Shown: positions 7,864 through 16,630, counted from the stretch's first letter. The stretch is DNA of 45,545 nucleotides from Arthrobacter sp. (GCA_026393275.1 JAPLAM010000054.1:1-45545), one strand, 5' to 3'. Program-made: numbers and translations. The notes: generated from the letters alone by a model not told the origin.

Positions 7864-8982
7864 ATGAAACCAATGAAGGCTTCAGACATCAAGAACCTCA
7901 GGATCGCCATTGTCGGCGGTGGCTATGGCGGCGCCGCGGTGGCCAAGGCGCTGCAGAACATCGGCGCGGAGAACGTCCACGTCTATGAGCAGGCGCCCGC
8001 CTTGGGCCAGGTAGGTGCCGGCATCGGCCTGCGCCCGCCCACGGTCGAACTCTTCCGCCAGTGGGGCATCTTCGAGGCCATTGCCGCGGTGAGCTCGCCA
8101 AGCGACCACCTCGAGATCCTCAGCGCGGACGGTGAGCACGTCCTCGCCAACGAGGAGTGGCCCTTCCTGCACGCCTACGAGCAGGTCAACCACAACCGCA
8201 TGATCCACCGCGGAGACTTCATCGACGCCCTGCTGAGCGTGCTTCCCGAGGGCATGGTGCACCTCGGCTACAAGCTGGAAACCATCGAGGACAACGGCGA
8301 CCACGCGACGCTGACCTTCGAGAACGGCGAAACCATCACCGCCGACCTCGTCATCGGCGCCGACGGCATCCGCTCAACGGTACGCAATCAGCTGTTCTCG
8401 CAGAAGGAGCCGGTGTTCTCCGGCGAGCACGCCTACCGCACGGTCATTTCGATCGACGACGCCCATGGCCTCGTCACGGACGACAACCCGCGCTTCTACA
8501 TGGGTGAGAACGGCACGATCGCCTACAACCTCCCGCTGCGCCACCGCGGGCAGCTCTCCTACGACATCACGGCGCCGTCCGAGGACGCCTCGTGGGCCCC
8601 GGAAATCTCGCACGAGTATCTGGTGAAGATCCTGGAAGGCTTCGACGAGCGGATCGTCCAAGTCGCCCGCGAACTCGACCTGAGCCAGGTGACGAGCCGT
8701 TCGGTGTTCGACATCGATCCCCTCGACTCGTGGCACACCGACTCCGTCGCGCTGCTCGGCGATGCTGCCCACGCGATGCTCCACCACCAGGGCCAGGGCG
8801 CGAACTCGGCGATCCTGGACGCCGGTGGGTTCGCCGACGCACTCCTGCAGGGCGACTCCGTGAAGGACGCGCTGTCCATCTACGAGTCCACCCGCAAGCC
8901 GCTGACGGATGAGCTGCAGCGCGTGTCGCGCCAGGGCTGGCACGCCGACGCGGTGGACTCAGCATTCCCGGCCAACCAGTAG
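7864..8982 (+). CDS. FAD-dependent aromatic monooxygenase (3-hydroxybenzoate 6-hydroxylase/salicylate hydroxylase-like)
   Basis: A 372-residue class A flavoprotein monooxygenase. It has the Rossmann GGGYGG (residues 18-23) with an acidic end of strand 2 (E42), the DG motif (VIGADGIRSTVR, about 163-174) and the GD motif (LLGDAAHAMLHHQGQGANSA, about 298-316). Family enzymes hydroxylate phenolic acids with NAD(P)H and O2. With gentisate genes 5 kb away, a product such as gentisate is plausible, for example from 3-hydroxybenzoate, but the substrate is inferred. A second in-frame ATG at 7873 is an alternative start. Confidence 0.87.
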   Translation: MKPMKASDIKNLRIAIVGGGYGGAAVAKALQNIGAENVHVYEQAPALGQVGAGIGLRPPTVELFRQWGIFEAIAAVSSPSDHLEILSADGEHVLANEEWPFLHAYEQVNHNRMIHRGDFIDALLSVLPEGMVHLGYKLETIEDNGDHATLTFENGETITADLVIGADGIRSTVRNQLFSQKEPVFSGEHAYRTVISIDDAHGLVTDDNPRFYMGENGTIAYNLPLRHRGQLSYDITAPSEDASWAPEISHEYLVKILEGFDERIVQVARELDLSQVTSRSVFDIDPLDSWHTDSVALLGDAAHAMLHHQGQGANSAILDAGGFADALLQGDSVKDALSIYESTRKPLTDELQRVSRQGWHADAVDSAFPANQ

Positions 8983-8997
8983 GGCGGAGGACGCCAG

Positions 8998-9921
8998 ATG
9001 CCTATTCACCCGCAGATCGCCGAGATCCTCAACCACATCCCGCCCGCTGACGGCACCCGTCCCGATCCGGCCACGATGCGGGCCGCCGAGCAAGAGCGGG
9101 TGACCCCCGTGGCGGACCGTCTGCCGCTCGTGGCCGTCGAAGATGCGACGGCCACGACGGCGACGGGTGACGTCGCGATCCGGATCTATACCCCCACCGC
9201 GGCCGATTCGTACGGCGTCATCGTGTACTTCCACGGCGGTGCGTTCTACCTCGGCAGCCTCGACACCCACGACGGTGTCGCGCGCGCGCTGGCCAAGGAG
9301 ACCGGCTTCAAGGTCGTCGCTGTCGACTATCGGCGGGCCCCGGAGGCCGCCTACCCTGCCGGCCTGCAGGACTGCTACGGCGTGCTCCGCTGGGCGGCGG
9401 AGAGCGGCGAGTCCCTCAAATGGGACGGGACGTCCCTGGCGGTTGCCGGAGACAGCTCGGGCGCGAACTTCGTCGCGGCCGTCACCGCGATGGCGCACGA
9501 CGAGGGCTTCGAGGGAATCACGCATCAGGTGCTGTTCTACCCGTCCGTCGACCTCGACTTCGACGTCGAGCGGTACGTGTCCCTGCAGGAGAACGCGCGG
9601 GGGTACGGGCTGGAAACCGTCGGCCTCAAGCCGTGGAACTCGTTCTACCTCGACAGCGGCGCGGACCCGGCGGATCCCCTCGTCTCACCCATCAAGCGGG
9701 AGGACCTCGCGGGCCTTCCACCGGCACTGATCATCACGGCGGAGTTCGACCCGCTGCGGGACGAAGGCGAGCTGTACGGCCGGCGCCTCACGGAGGCCGG
9801 CGTCTCTGCGACGGTCAGCCGCTACGCGGGGGCCAACCACGGCTTTGTCCAAAACTTCTCGTGGATCCCGGAATACCACCGGGCCTTTGAGGAGACGGCT
9901 GACTTCCTGAACCGGAAGTGA
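8998..9921 (+). CDS. Alpha/beta hydrolase, hormone-sensitive-lipase-like esterase
   Basis: A 307-residue cytoplasmic esterase. The oxyanion HGGAF motif (residues 79-83), nucleophile elbow GDSSG (S153), acid in TAEFDPLRDEG and histidine in GANHGFV give a complete triad. HSL-family enzymes cleave short-chain or lactone esters. The ATG is preceded by GCGGAGG and begins 15 bp after the hydroxylase stop, so the two are one transcription unit. It may release an aromatic acid for the neighbouring hydroxylase, or open a lactone made by it. Confidence 0.88.
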   Translation: MPIHPQIAEILNHIPPADGTRPDPATMRAAEQERVTPVADRLPLVAVEDATATTATGDVAIRIYTPTAADSYGVIVYFHGGAFYLGSLDTHDGVARALAKETGFKVVAVDYRRAPEAAYPAGLQDCYGVLRWAAESGESLKWDGTSLAVAGDSSGANFVAAVTAMAHDEGFEGITHQVLFYPSVDLDFDVERYVSLQENARGYGLETVGLKPWNSFYLDSGADPADPLVSPIKREDLAGLPPALIITAEFDPLRDEGELYGRRLTEAGVSATVSRYAGANHGFVQNFSWIPEYHRAFEETADFLNRK

Positions 9922-9953
9922 GCCCACACTAGGGCCGGCCCCACCGCTTCACC

Positions 9954-9991
9954 CCAAGGCGGCACGAATCTTCGGATTCGTGCCGCCTTGG
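9954..9991. terminator. 17-bp perfect hairpin with UUCG tetraloop
   Basis: CCAAGGCGGCACGAATC (9954-9970) pairs perfectly with 9975-9991 around TTCG, giving the very stable C(UUCG)G loop. Only a weak T content follows (TTGGTGTC), so termination may be partial, separating the esterase from the downstream transporter. Confidence 0.8.
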
Positions 9992-10061
9992 TGTCTCCGG
10001 ACAACCTCCTATGGAAGCGTGCCCACTTCCCGGGCACCGTAAACAACTTGGAACAATCAAC

Positions 10062-11432
10062 ATGACAACGATCAACATCAGGAACTTCATCGGCGAGGCG
10101 GGCTTCAACCGCTTCCAGGCCGGCATGCTTTTCTGGGCCTGCTTCATCATCACCTTCGACATGTACGACCTGGTGGTCTACGGATCGGTCCTGCCGGTCC
10201 TGATGAAGCAGTGGTCCCTGGGACCCGTCGAGGCAGGCGCCATCGGCAGCTACGGACCCGTAGGAATGATGGTGGGGGCCATGCTGTTCGGGATCATGGC
10301 TGACCGGTTCGGCCGGAAGAAGATCCTCGCGGCCAGCGTCATCCTCTTCAGCGTCGCCACGGCCCTCTCCGGCTTTGCGCCCGGGCCGGTTCCGTTCTCG
10401 GTCCTCCGCGCCCTGGGCGGCCTGGGGATCGGCGGCATCCTGCCCTGTGTCATCGCCATGCTGACGGACTACGCGCCGAAGAAGCGTGCCAACACCCTCG
10501 TGGCGGTCGTGATGTGTTTCTTCTCCGTCGGCGGCATCCTCGCGGCCTTCGTCGCCATGCTCCTGCTGCCCGCCTTCGGCTGGCAGAGCGTGTACTGGGT
10601 AGCGGTGCTTCCCGTGGTCTTCCTGCCCTTCATGATGAAGTACTTCCTCGACTCCCCCGCCGTGCTCCTGGCGAAGGGGCGGACGGAGGAGCTGCGTTCC
10701 GCCCTGTCGAAGATCAATGACCGGGTGGCATTGCCTGCGGCGCTCGAGTTCACCGGGCTCCAGGAAAAGGAACCCGGCAGCCCGGTCGGCGCGCTGTTCA
10801 AGAACCGCCGCGCGCTCGGGACGCTGATGATCTGGGTTGCCTTCTTCATGTGCCTGCTGATGGTCAACGGCCTCACCACCTGGCTTCCCAAGCTCATGGT
10901 CGAAGCAGGGTACGCGTTGAACTCAAGCCTCACCTTCACCATCGTCCTCAACGTGGGAGGCATCGCGGGCACGCTGCTGCTGGGCAGGCTCGCGGACAGC
11001 TGGGGCGTGAAGCGGGTTCTCGTCCCCATGTTCGTGATCGCCGCGGTCTCGTTGACGCTGCTGGGCTTCGGCAACAACATGGCGGTCCTGCTGCTGCTCG
11101 TGGCCGTCACCGGCGCCTGCACCATGGGCGCGCAGAACATCTCCTACGCCTTCGTGTCCCAGTACTACCCGTCCTTCATGCGCTCGACGGCGATCGGGCT
11201 GGCATCCGGCGTCGGTCGGCTGGGCGCGATCGTCGGGCCGACGTTCGGCGGCATCCTTCTGACGCTCCACCTGCCGGTCGAGATGAACTTCCTCTTCTTC
11301 GCCATCCCGGGAGTCATCGCCGCACTGGCCTTCCTGTTCGTTCCGCTGGCCGCAGTATCAGCCGGCCGCAAGGGCCGGGACGACAACGCTGACGGCCCGT
11401 CCGCCCGGGACAGTGTGCCTGCCGCAGTGTAA
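10062..11432 (+). CDS. MFS transporter, aromatic acid:H+ symporter (AAHS)-like
   Basis: A 456-residue, 12-TM major facilitator. TM1 carries FDMYDLVVYGSVLP, recalling the conserved acidic TM1 motif of benzoate and protocatechuate importers, and loop 2-3 is ADRFGRKK. The start chosen is the ATG at 10062 (MTTINI). An earlier ATG at 10011 lies in the leader after the hairpin. The gene follows the hydroxylase and esterase and probably imports the aromatic acid or ester precursor. The closest functional class is uptake rather than efflux, unlike the DHA2 pump at 2.8-4.2 kb. It is bracketed by two hairpins with the same stem core. Confidence 0.85.
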   Translation: MTTINIRNFIGEAGFNRFQAGMLFWACFIITFDMYDLVVYGSVLPVLMKQWSLGPVEAGAIGSYGPVGMMVGAMLFGIMADRFGRKKILAASVILFSVATALSGFAPGPVPFSVLRALGGLGIGGILPCVIAMLTDYAPKKRANTLVAVVMCFFSVGGILAAFVAMLLLPAFGWQSVYWVAVLPVVFLPFMMKYFLDSPAVLLAKGRTEELRSALSKINDRVALPAALEFTGLQEKEPGSPVGALFKNRRALGTLMIWVAFFMCLLMVNGLTTWLPKLMVEAGYALNSSLTFTIVLNVGGIAGTLLLGRLADSWGVKRVLVPMFVIAAVSLTLLGFGNNMAVLLLLVAVTGACTMGAQNISYAFVSQYYPSFMRSTAIGLASGVGRLGAIVGPTFGGILLTLHLPVEMNFLFFAIPGVIAALAFLFVPLAAVSAGRKGRDDNADGPSARDSVPAAV

Positions 11433-11491
11433 GGCGGCGACCGCGCAGGACAAGATTCGGCGTCGGGAGGTCAACGTCGGCGGGTAAAAAG

Positions 11492-11525
11492 AAGGCGGCA
11501 CACATCTTTCGATGTGTGCCGCCTT
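11492..11525. terminator. Bidirectional terminator hairpin
   Basis: AAGGCGGCACACATC (11492-11506) pairs perfectly with 11511-11525 around TTTC. AAAAAG precedes it and TTTG follows. It lies between the convergent MFS and MBL-hydrolase genes. The stem shares GGCGGCAC/GTGCCGCC with the hairpin at 9954-9991. Confidence 0.85.
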
Positions 11526-11546
11526 TGTGATCCGGTGGTGGGAGGA

Positions 11547-12488
11547 TCAGCGGGCGCCGTCGAACTGCCGGCGGTAGCCATGCAGTGTGGTGAAGAACGG
11601 TGAGGGCTCAAGCGTGGGGTCGCCGGTGTAGCCGAGCTCCTCCGCCACCGGGGCGAACGGCGAGTACACCGAGTCCGTCTCCTGCAGGCCGCTGCTCAGG
11701 CAGCGGCGGGCGGCGCCGTCGATCCTGGCCTCGAGATCCAGGCTCCCCTGCAGGGCGTTGCGGGCTGCCTCACGGTCCAACTCGACGCCGTACGGCACCC
11801 CGTCCGCGTTGCGGTACGGGTGGCCCAGGTAAAGGTGTTCCGGACGGACCTCGTCCCGCAGGTACGTCAGGCTCGAGCGGTAGGCGGCCGGATCCTCGTA
11901 GCCCGGGAAGCCGTTGGCGGCACCGTGGATCTGGACAGCGTCGCCGACGAAGACTGATTGCTGGCCGTCCACGACGTAAGCCACGGAGCCCGCGGTGTGG
12001 CCGGGGATGTGGTGCACCGAGACGGTGACGTCCCCGCCCAGCGACAGGGTTTCGCCGCCCGTCACGAGCATGGTCGGCTCCATCTCACCGGAGATGACCT
12101 GGTTCGCCGCCTGCGTCTGCTCCGCCACGGCGTTCGGATTGTCGATGTACTGCTGGCGTACGTCGAGGTACTGGTCAACGTGGGCCTGCCGCGAACGCAG
12201 CAGGGGTGCGTCGGCTTCGTGGATCACCACTGTGGCGCGCCGCCCCGTGAGCTCCCACAGGGCATGCGCCCCGCCCAGGTGGTCAATGTGGCCGTGGGTC
12301 AGCAGGATCCAGCGCACGTCCTCGATCCGGCGGCCGAGCTTCTCCAGCGCCGGGATCATTCCCTCGGCGGGCGAGGAACTGATGCCCGTGTCGACGATGG
12401 CCGGCTCGGGGGCGTCGATGAAGAAGCTGTAGAGGCCGAAACGGCCCCAGGGCGACACCAGCGGGTGGACTTTCACTTCTTGCGTCAT
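11547..12488 (-). CDS. MBL-fold metallo-hydrolase
   Basis: A 313-residue metallo-beta-lactamase-fold hydrolase. The signature THGHIDHLGG (HxHxDH, about residues 84-93) is intact, with a second ligand His in HHIPGHTAGS and the bridging Asp in FVGDAVQIHG. The long C-terminal part after YLGHPYR is helical. The family covers lactonases, thioesterases and sulfatases, so substrate is open. It is divergent from the CocE-type esterase across a 155-bp AT-rich control region, so the two are probably co-regulated. Confidence 0.85.
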   Translation of the reverse strand: MTQEVKVHPLVSPWGRFGLYSFFIDAPEPAIVDTGISSSPAEGMIPALEKLGRRIEDVRWILLTHGHIDHLGGAHALWELTGRRATVVIHEADAPLLRSRQAHVDQYLDVRQQYIDNPNAVAEQTQAANQVISGEMEPTMLVTGGETLSLGGDVTVSVHHIPGHTAGSVAYVVDGQQSVFVGDAVQIHGAANGFPGYEDPAAYRSSLTYLRDEVRPEHLYLGHPYRNADGVPYGVELDREAARNALQGSLDLEARIDGAARRCLSSGLQETDSVYSPFAPVAEELGYTGDPTLEPSPFFTTLHGYRRQFDGAR

Positions 12489-12551
12489 GGATGGAGCCTT
12501 TCAGCGAAGGGTGGGGATGGCAACGCGGACGTGGTCTTGCTAACAGCCACT

Positions 12552-12563
12552 TTATTATAATAA
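12552..12563. promoter_or_regulatory. AT palindrome containing TATAAT on both strands
   Basis: TTATTATAATAA is a perfect 12-bp palindrome in the divergent gap and reads TATAAT on both strands (12556-12561 on +, 12559-12554 on -). On +, TTGCTA (12537-12542) lies 18 bp before TAATAT (12561-12566). It probably forms overlapping divergent promoters. Confidence 0.55.
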
Positions 12564-12594
12564 TATGATTACGTCACGCTCAGGAGAGCCTGTC

Positions 12595-12614
12595 TGCCAG
12601 CCGCTTCGCTGGCA
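12595..12614. promoter_or_regulatory. Inverted repeat in the CocE leader, candidate operator
   Basis: TGCCAGC (12595-12601) and GCTGGCA (12608-12614) are perfect 7-bp arms 6 bp apart, downstream of the AT-rich promoter and 30 bp before the CocE start. A repressor site or an mRNA stem are both possible. Confidence 0.4.
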
Positions 12615-12643
12615 CTCGAACGCTGACGAGGAGTTGCACGCAC

Positions 12644-14383
12644 ATGACTGAATTCACGACCTGGAATGCCGGCGGTGAGAAGATCGCCATCCGGAAGGAC
12701 CTCCGGGTCCCGATGCGCGACGGCGTCGAGCTCGCAGCGGACGCCTACCAGGGCCTCGACGACAAGCCGCGCCCCGCACTGGTAGCGCTGAGCCCCTACG
12801 GCAAGGAGCTGCAGGCCCTCGCCCTCACGACCCCGCCCCAGCGGCGCCCCAGCCCGATGTGGGACGGCTGCATCGAGGCCGGCGACATCGCCCGGATCGT
12901 CAAGGAGGACTACGTCCACGTCATCGGCGACCTGCGCGGCTCCGGTCACTCCGGCGGCGACCACATCGGCAACTACAACGCCGGCGATGTCTCGCTGGGC
13001 CAGGATGCGTACGACTTCATCGAGTGGGTCGCCGAGCAGCCATGGTGCGACGGCAACGTCGGCATGGTGGGCATCTCCTACTTCGGGTCCATGCAGGTGC
13101 TGGCCGCGGCCGAGCGCCCGCCGCATCTGAAGGCGATCTTCGTTTCCGGCGGACACTACGACTTCTACGAGACCACCTACCACGGCGGCGTCATGTGGTT
13201 TATGCCGCGGGCCGCGCGCGAGGGCCGCGGCGGCGACTCCGGCTGGGCCTTCACCGACAACGTCAAGTCCCGCATGATCGAGAAGTACCCTCCCGAGGAA
13301 CTGAAGAAGCTCGTGGCCAAGCGCCTCGAGGATCCCGACGTCGCCGCCTGGCCCAACCTGGTCCACGTCCTGAACTACCCCAAGAACCACGAAGCCTGGT
13401 TCGACATCGTCATGAACGAACTCGACGGCGACTGGTACGAGGAGCGCAACCCCGTCACGCTGGCCCCGAACATCGACATCCCGGTGTGGCTTCAGCTCGA
13501 CCAGGGCCGCGGCTGGACCCTGGACGGCACCATCGAACTGTTCAACGAGCTGAAGGGTCCGAAGAAGCTGGACATCGGCCCCTACCCGCCGATGCAGTCG
13601 CGTCCCTTCATCGAGGAACACGACAAGATGTTCCGGTGGTACGACTACTGGATTAAGGGTATCGACAACGGCATCATGGACGAGCCGGCCGTGAGCGTCT
13701 TCGTGGAGGGCTCCCGTGAGCTCGTCACCGCGGAAGCGTGGCCGCCGAAGGATGTCGACTACACGTCCCTGTATCTGCGCCCGCGCCACAAGCTCTCGAC
13801 CGAGGCCGAGCCGATGGGCACCGAGTACGCCGCCCCCGACGGCTTCTACCAGGCGCCGCTGACGGTCACGGACAAGGTGGAGATCATCAGCTGGTCCACC
13901 CCTGTCTTCGAGGAGGCCACGGAGATGATCGGAACCGGCGCGGCGCACATCTTCGCCGAGATCGACCAGCCGGACACGAACTTCATCCTCCGCCTGTGGG
14001 ATTACGCCCCTAACGGCAAACGCCAGCTCATCACCAGCGGCTACCTCAAGGCCTCGCACCGCGAGCTCGACGAGCGCACCACCGAGGGCAACCCGTACCA
14101 CCCGCACACCCGCACCGTGCCGGTGGAACCGGGGCAGATCGAGGAATACGTGCTGCGCCTGTACCCGTTCGCGAACACGTTCATGCCGGGCCATAAGCTC
14201 ACGGTGGAGCTGTCCAACGCCGAGCCACTGGCGGATGAACACAATTCGCTGCTCCCGCCGGACGCCTTCCACCTGCCGGTGGGCCGGCCCGTCACCCACA
14301 AGATCTACCGCGACGCCGCCCACCCTTCGCGGCTGGTCCTGCCGTTTACAACGCGCCAGGCCGCACAGGAACAGGCGGGCTGA
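12644..14383 (+). CDS. CocE/NonD family alpha/beta hydrolase (X-Pro dipeptidyl-peptidase S15-like)
   Basis: A 579-residue serine hydrolase of the CocE/NonD family, whose best-known member is cocaine esterase. The nucleophile elbow is GISYFG (S145), and the LSPYGK segment (Y51) matches the oxyanion Tyr position. A cap domain and a C-terminal jelly-roll (from about residue 400) follow. No signal peptide is visible, so it is probably cytoplasmic. GAGGAG upstream of the ATG supports the start. Position beside the aromatic genes suggests cleavage of an aromatic ester, for example a benzoyl-type ester; this is inference. Confidence 0.85.
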   Translation: MTEFTTWNAGGEKIAIRKDLRVPMRDGVELAADAYQGLDDKPRPALVALSPYGKELQALALTTPPQRRPSPMWDGCIEAGDIARIVKEDYVHVIGDLRGSGHSGGDHIGNYNAGDVSLGQDAYDFIEWVAEQPWCDGNVGMVGISYFGSMQVLAAAERPPHLKAIFVSGGHYDFYETTYHGGVMWFMPRAAREGRGGDSGWAFTDNVKSRMIEKYPPEELKKLVAKRLEDPDVAAWPNLVHVLNYPKNHEAWFDIVMNELDGDWYEERNPVTLAPNIDIPVWLQLDQGRGWTLDGTIELFNELKGPKKLDIGPYPPMQSRPFIEEHDKMFRWYDYWIKGIDNGIMDEPAVSVFVEGSRELVTAEAWPPKDVDYTSLYLRPRHKLSTEAEPMGTEYAAPDGFYQAPLTVTDKVEIISWSTPVFEEATEMIGTGAAHIFAEIDQPDTNFILRLWDYAPNGKRQLITSGYLKASHRELDERTTEGNPYHPHTRTVPVEPGQIEEYVLRLYPFANTFMPGHKLTVELSNAEPLADEHNSLLPPDAFHLPVGRPVTHKIYRDAAHPSRLVLPFTTRQAAQEQAG

Positions 14384-14390
14384 ACCCCGC

Positions 14391-14428
14391 CGGGAGCCTG
14401 GCGCTTGACGCCCCGCGCCAGGCTCCCG
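14391..14428. terminator. GC-rich hairpin after the CocE gene
   Basis: A 14-bp perfect stem (14391-14404 with 14415-14428) closes a 10-nt loop, starting 8 bp after the stop. It has no T-tract, so it is either a weak intrinsic terminator or an mRNA 3' end stabiliser. Confidence 0.75.
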
Positions 14429-14466
14429 GAACGTGGCGGCACCATGCCTGTGCTAGATTTCGGCGC

Positions 14467-15192
14467 ATGACCTCGCATCCGACAATTCAGCATGCCGACG
14501 GGCCTGTTGCCGCCGCCATCGGGCTGCTGGCACGGCAGGGCTTCGACGCAACGTCCGTCGAGGAACTTGCGGAGGCCTCGGGGATGAGCCGCAGCACGTT
14601 TTTCCGGAAGTTCGGGTCGAAGGAGGACGTGGTCTTCGCCGACCACGAGCGGATCCTCAACCAGGTAAACGACCGGCTCGCGGAATCAACGCAGGAGCCC
14701 CTGGCCGCCGTTGAGCACGCGGCGCTCCTCGTTTTCAACCACCACCTGCGGAACCGTGAAACGTCGCGCGCCCGGTACGAACTGATGCAGGCCGTCCCCG
14801 CACTCCGGGACCGGGAGCTGGTTACCTCCCACCGGTACGAGCGGGCCTTCCTCCAGCACCTCACGGCCAAGCTTCCCGACGGCGAGCGTCACGAGCACAC
14901 GGCGGTTGCCTTCGCCGCTGCTGTGGTCGCCGTGCACAACGCCTTCCTCCGGCAGTGGCTCCGCGGCGCCCCTGGACCCGGGGAAACCGAATCCGCGGAA
15001 TCCGACGCCGCAGACCAGGGAAGATCGGCTGCGCTGGCAAACGAACTTCACGCCCTTTCCGGAATCTTCCGGCCTGTGCTGCTCGGTCCCCTCGCCGCCG
15101 CCAAACCGTCCCCGACCGTCGTCGTGACCGTCCTGACGGCGGGCGCGGACAGGGAGGCCATCGCACAGGCGGTCCGCGACGCCCTGCCCTGA
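14467..15192 (+). CDS. TetR family transcriptional regulator
   Basis: A 241-residue regulator with an N-terminal TetR helix-turn-helix (AAIGLLARQGFDATSVEELA, then SGMSRSTFFRKFGSKEDVVF; about residues 15-62) and a divergent helical ligand domain. TAGATT (14454-14459) ends 7 nt before the ATG and no ribosome site is visible, so a leaderless transcript is possible. The acyl-CoA operon begins 146 bp downstream behind tandem operator-like repeats, making this its likely repressor with an acyl-CoA or similar ligand. Confidence 0.85.
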   Translation: MTSHPTIQHADGPVAAAIGLLARQGFDATSVEELAEASGMSRSTFFRKFGSKEDVVFADHERILNQVNDRLAESTQEPLAAVEHAALLVFNHHLRNRETSRARYELMQAVPALRDRELVTSHRYERAFLQHLTAKLPDGERHEHTAVAFAAAVVAVHNAFLRQWLRGAPGPGETESAESDAADQGRSAALANELHALSGIFRPVLLGPLAAAKPSPTVVVTVLTAGADREAIAQAVRDALP

Positions 15193-15225
15193 CGCCGGAC
15201 GCGGGACGCCGGCACGCCGTCGGGG

Positions 15226-15260
15226 TGAAACGGAGTTTCTTGACGTGGAACTGGGTTTCA
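15226..15260. promoter_or_regulatory. Tandem pseudo-palindromic operators flanking a -35 element
   Basis: TGAAACGGAGTTTCT (15226-15240; GAAAC/GTTTC arms perfect, 3-bp spacer) and TGGAACTGGGTTTCA (15246-15260; one arm mismatch) are two copies of one motif, centres 20 bp apart. TTGACG (15240-15245) between them fits a -35 box. This fits two repressor dimers on one DNA face, probably the adjacent TetR protein. Confidence 0.6.
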
Positions 15261-15337
15261 TAGCATCCTTAGTCGACGTGGCGTGGGCCACAGTTGTCCC
15301 ACTGCCTTGAGCCGCCGCTGAACCAAAGGATGAAGAC

Positions 15338-16594
15338 ATGACGACGACGTCGCCCGTTTCCGGGCTCACCGCCTCAGCGACCGCGGGCGACTTCCCTGCC
15401 GGCACCGTGGAACCGGACTACGTCCTCACCGAGGCCCTGGGCACCGACCCGGCGTCCGTCTTCGCGGCCATCGGCGCCGAAGACCGGGAGTACTGGGACC
15501 GCGCCCGGGACTTCGTCCAGGACGAGGTTCTTCCCGTCATCGACGGCTTCTGGGAACGCGGCGACTACCCGCTGCACCTGCTCAAGCGCCTTGGCGAACT
15601 GGACCTGCTGCGGGACGGCGTCCCGGTCAACGGTTTTCCTGCCATGAGCAGGATGGCGGCCGGACTCGTCACCATGGAAATCAGCCGCGGGGACGGCTCC
15701 GTGGCCACCATGATTGCGGTCCAGGGCGGCCTGGCCCTGCGGTCCGTCGCGGAATGCGGATCTGCCGTGCAGAAGGAGCGCTGGCTGCCGGCGATCGCCG
15801 CCGGGACGGAATACGCCGCGTTCGCGCTGACGGAGCCCACCCACGGTTCCGACGCGGTGGCCCTGGAATCCACCGCCACCGGAACGGCCGGCGGTTACCT
15901 GCTCAACGGCGAGAAGAAGTGGATCGGCAACGGTTCCGTTGGCGGCGTCACCGTGGTGTGGGCCCGGGGCGAGGACGGCCAGGTCCACGGCTATCTGGTC
16001 CCGCAGGACACCCCCGGCTACGCCGCGACGAAGATCGAAGGCAAGCTTGCCCTGCGTGCCATCTGGCAGGCGCACATCCGGCTGGACAATGTTTTTGTCC
16101 CGGAAGAAGACGTCCTCCCCGGGGCGCGGACTTTCAAGGACACGGCACGCGTCCTGCTGGCCACCCGGCTGGGCGTCGCATGGTCCGCCGTCGGCCACGC
16201 CACCGCCTGCTACGAAACCGCCGTCCAGTACGCCCGGCAGCGCCGTCAGTTCGGCCGGCCGCTGGGCGCTTCCCAGATCGTGCAGGAACGGCTGGCCCGG
16301 ATGCTCAGCGAACTCGCCACAATGCAGCTGATGGTCGTTCAGATGACGCGGCTCGATGAAGAGGGCACGCTCACGCCGGAACAGGCCTCGCTTGCCAAAT
16401 TCACCTGCACCCGCACTGCCCGGGCCATCGCCTCCAACGCCCGGGACCTGCTGGGCGGCAACGGCATCCTGCTGGCGAACCGCGTTGCCCGGCACCTCGC
16501 CGACATCGAGGCGATCCACACCTACGAAGGCACCGAAACCATGCAGGCCCTCATCATCGGTCGCGGCATCACGGGCACCTCCGCCTTCTCCTGA
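15338..16594 (+). CDS. Acyl-CoA dehydrogenase
   Basis: A 418-residue flavin acyl-CoA dehydrogenase. Family signatures are visible: the FAD/substrate segment YAAFALTEPTHGSDA, the KKWIGNG loop, ARQRRQFGRPLG, LLGGNGILLANRVARHLADIEAI and the catalytic Glu in HTYEGTETMQALIIGRGITG. The pattern leans toward the glutaryl-CoA dehydrogenase-like branch. AAAGGA lies upstream of the ATG. It heads a three-gene set with thiolase and CoA ligase. Natural substrate not readable; a short-chain, dicarboxylic or aryl-propanoid acyl-CoA are all options. Confidence 0.92.
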   Translation: MTTTSPVSGLTASATAGDFPAGTVEPDYVLTEALGTDPASVFAAIGAEDREYWDRARDFVQDEVLPVIDGFWERGDYPLHLLKRLGELDLLRDGVPVNGFPAMSRMAAGLVTMEISRGDGSVATMIAVQGGLALRSVAECGSAVQKERWLPAIAAGTEYAAFALTEPTHGSDAVALESTATGTAGGYLLNGEKKWIGNGSVGGVTVVWARGEDGQVHGYLVPQDTPGYAATKIEGKLALRAIWQAHIRLDNVFVPEEDVLPGARTFKDTARVLLATRLGVAWSAVGHATACYETAVQYARQRRQFGRPLGASQIVQERLARMLSELATMQLMVVQMTRLDEEGTLTPEQASLAKFTCTRTARAIASNARDLLGGNGILLANRVARHLADIEAIHTYEGTETMQALIIGRGITGTSAFS

Positions 16595-16630
16595 TCCGCG
16601 CCAACCCGCCACTTTCGAAAGGACTTCCCC

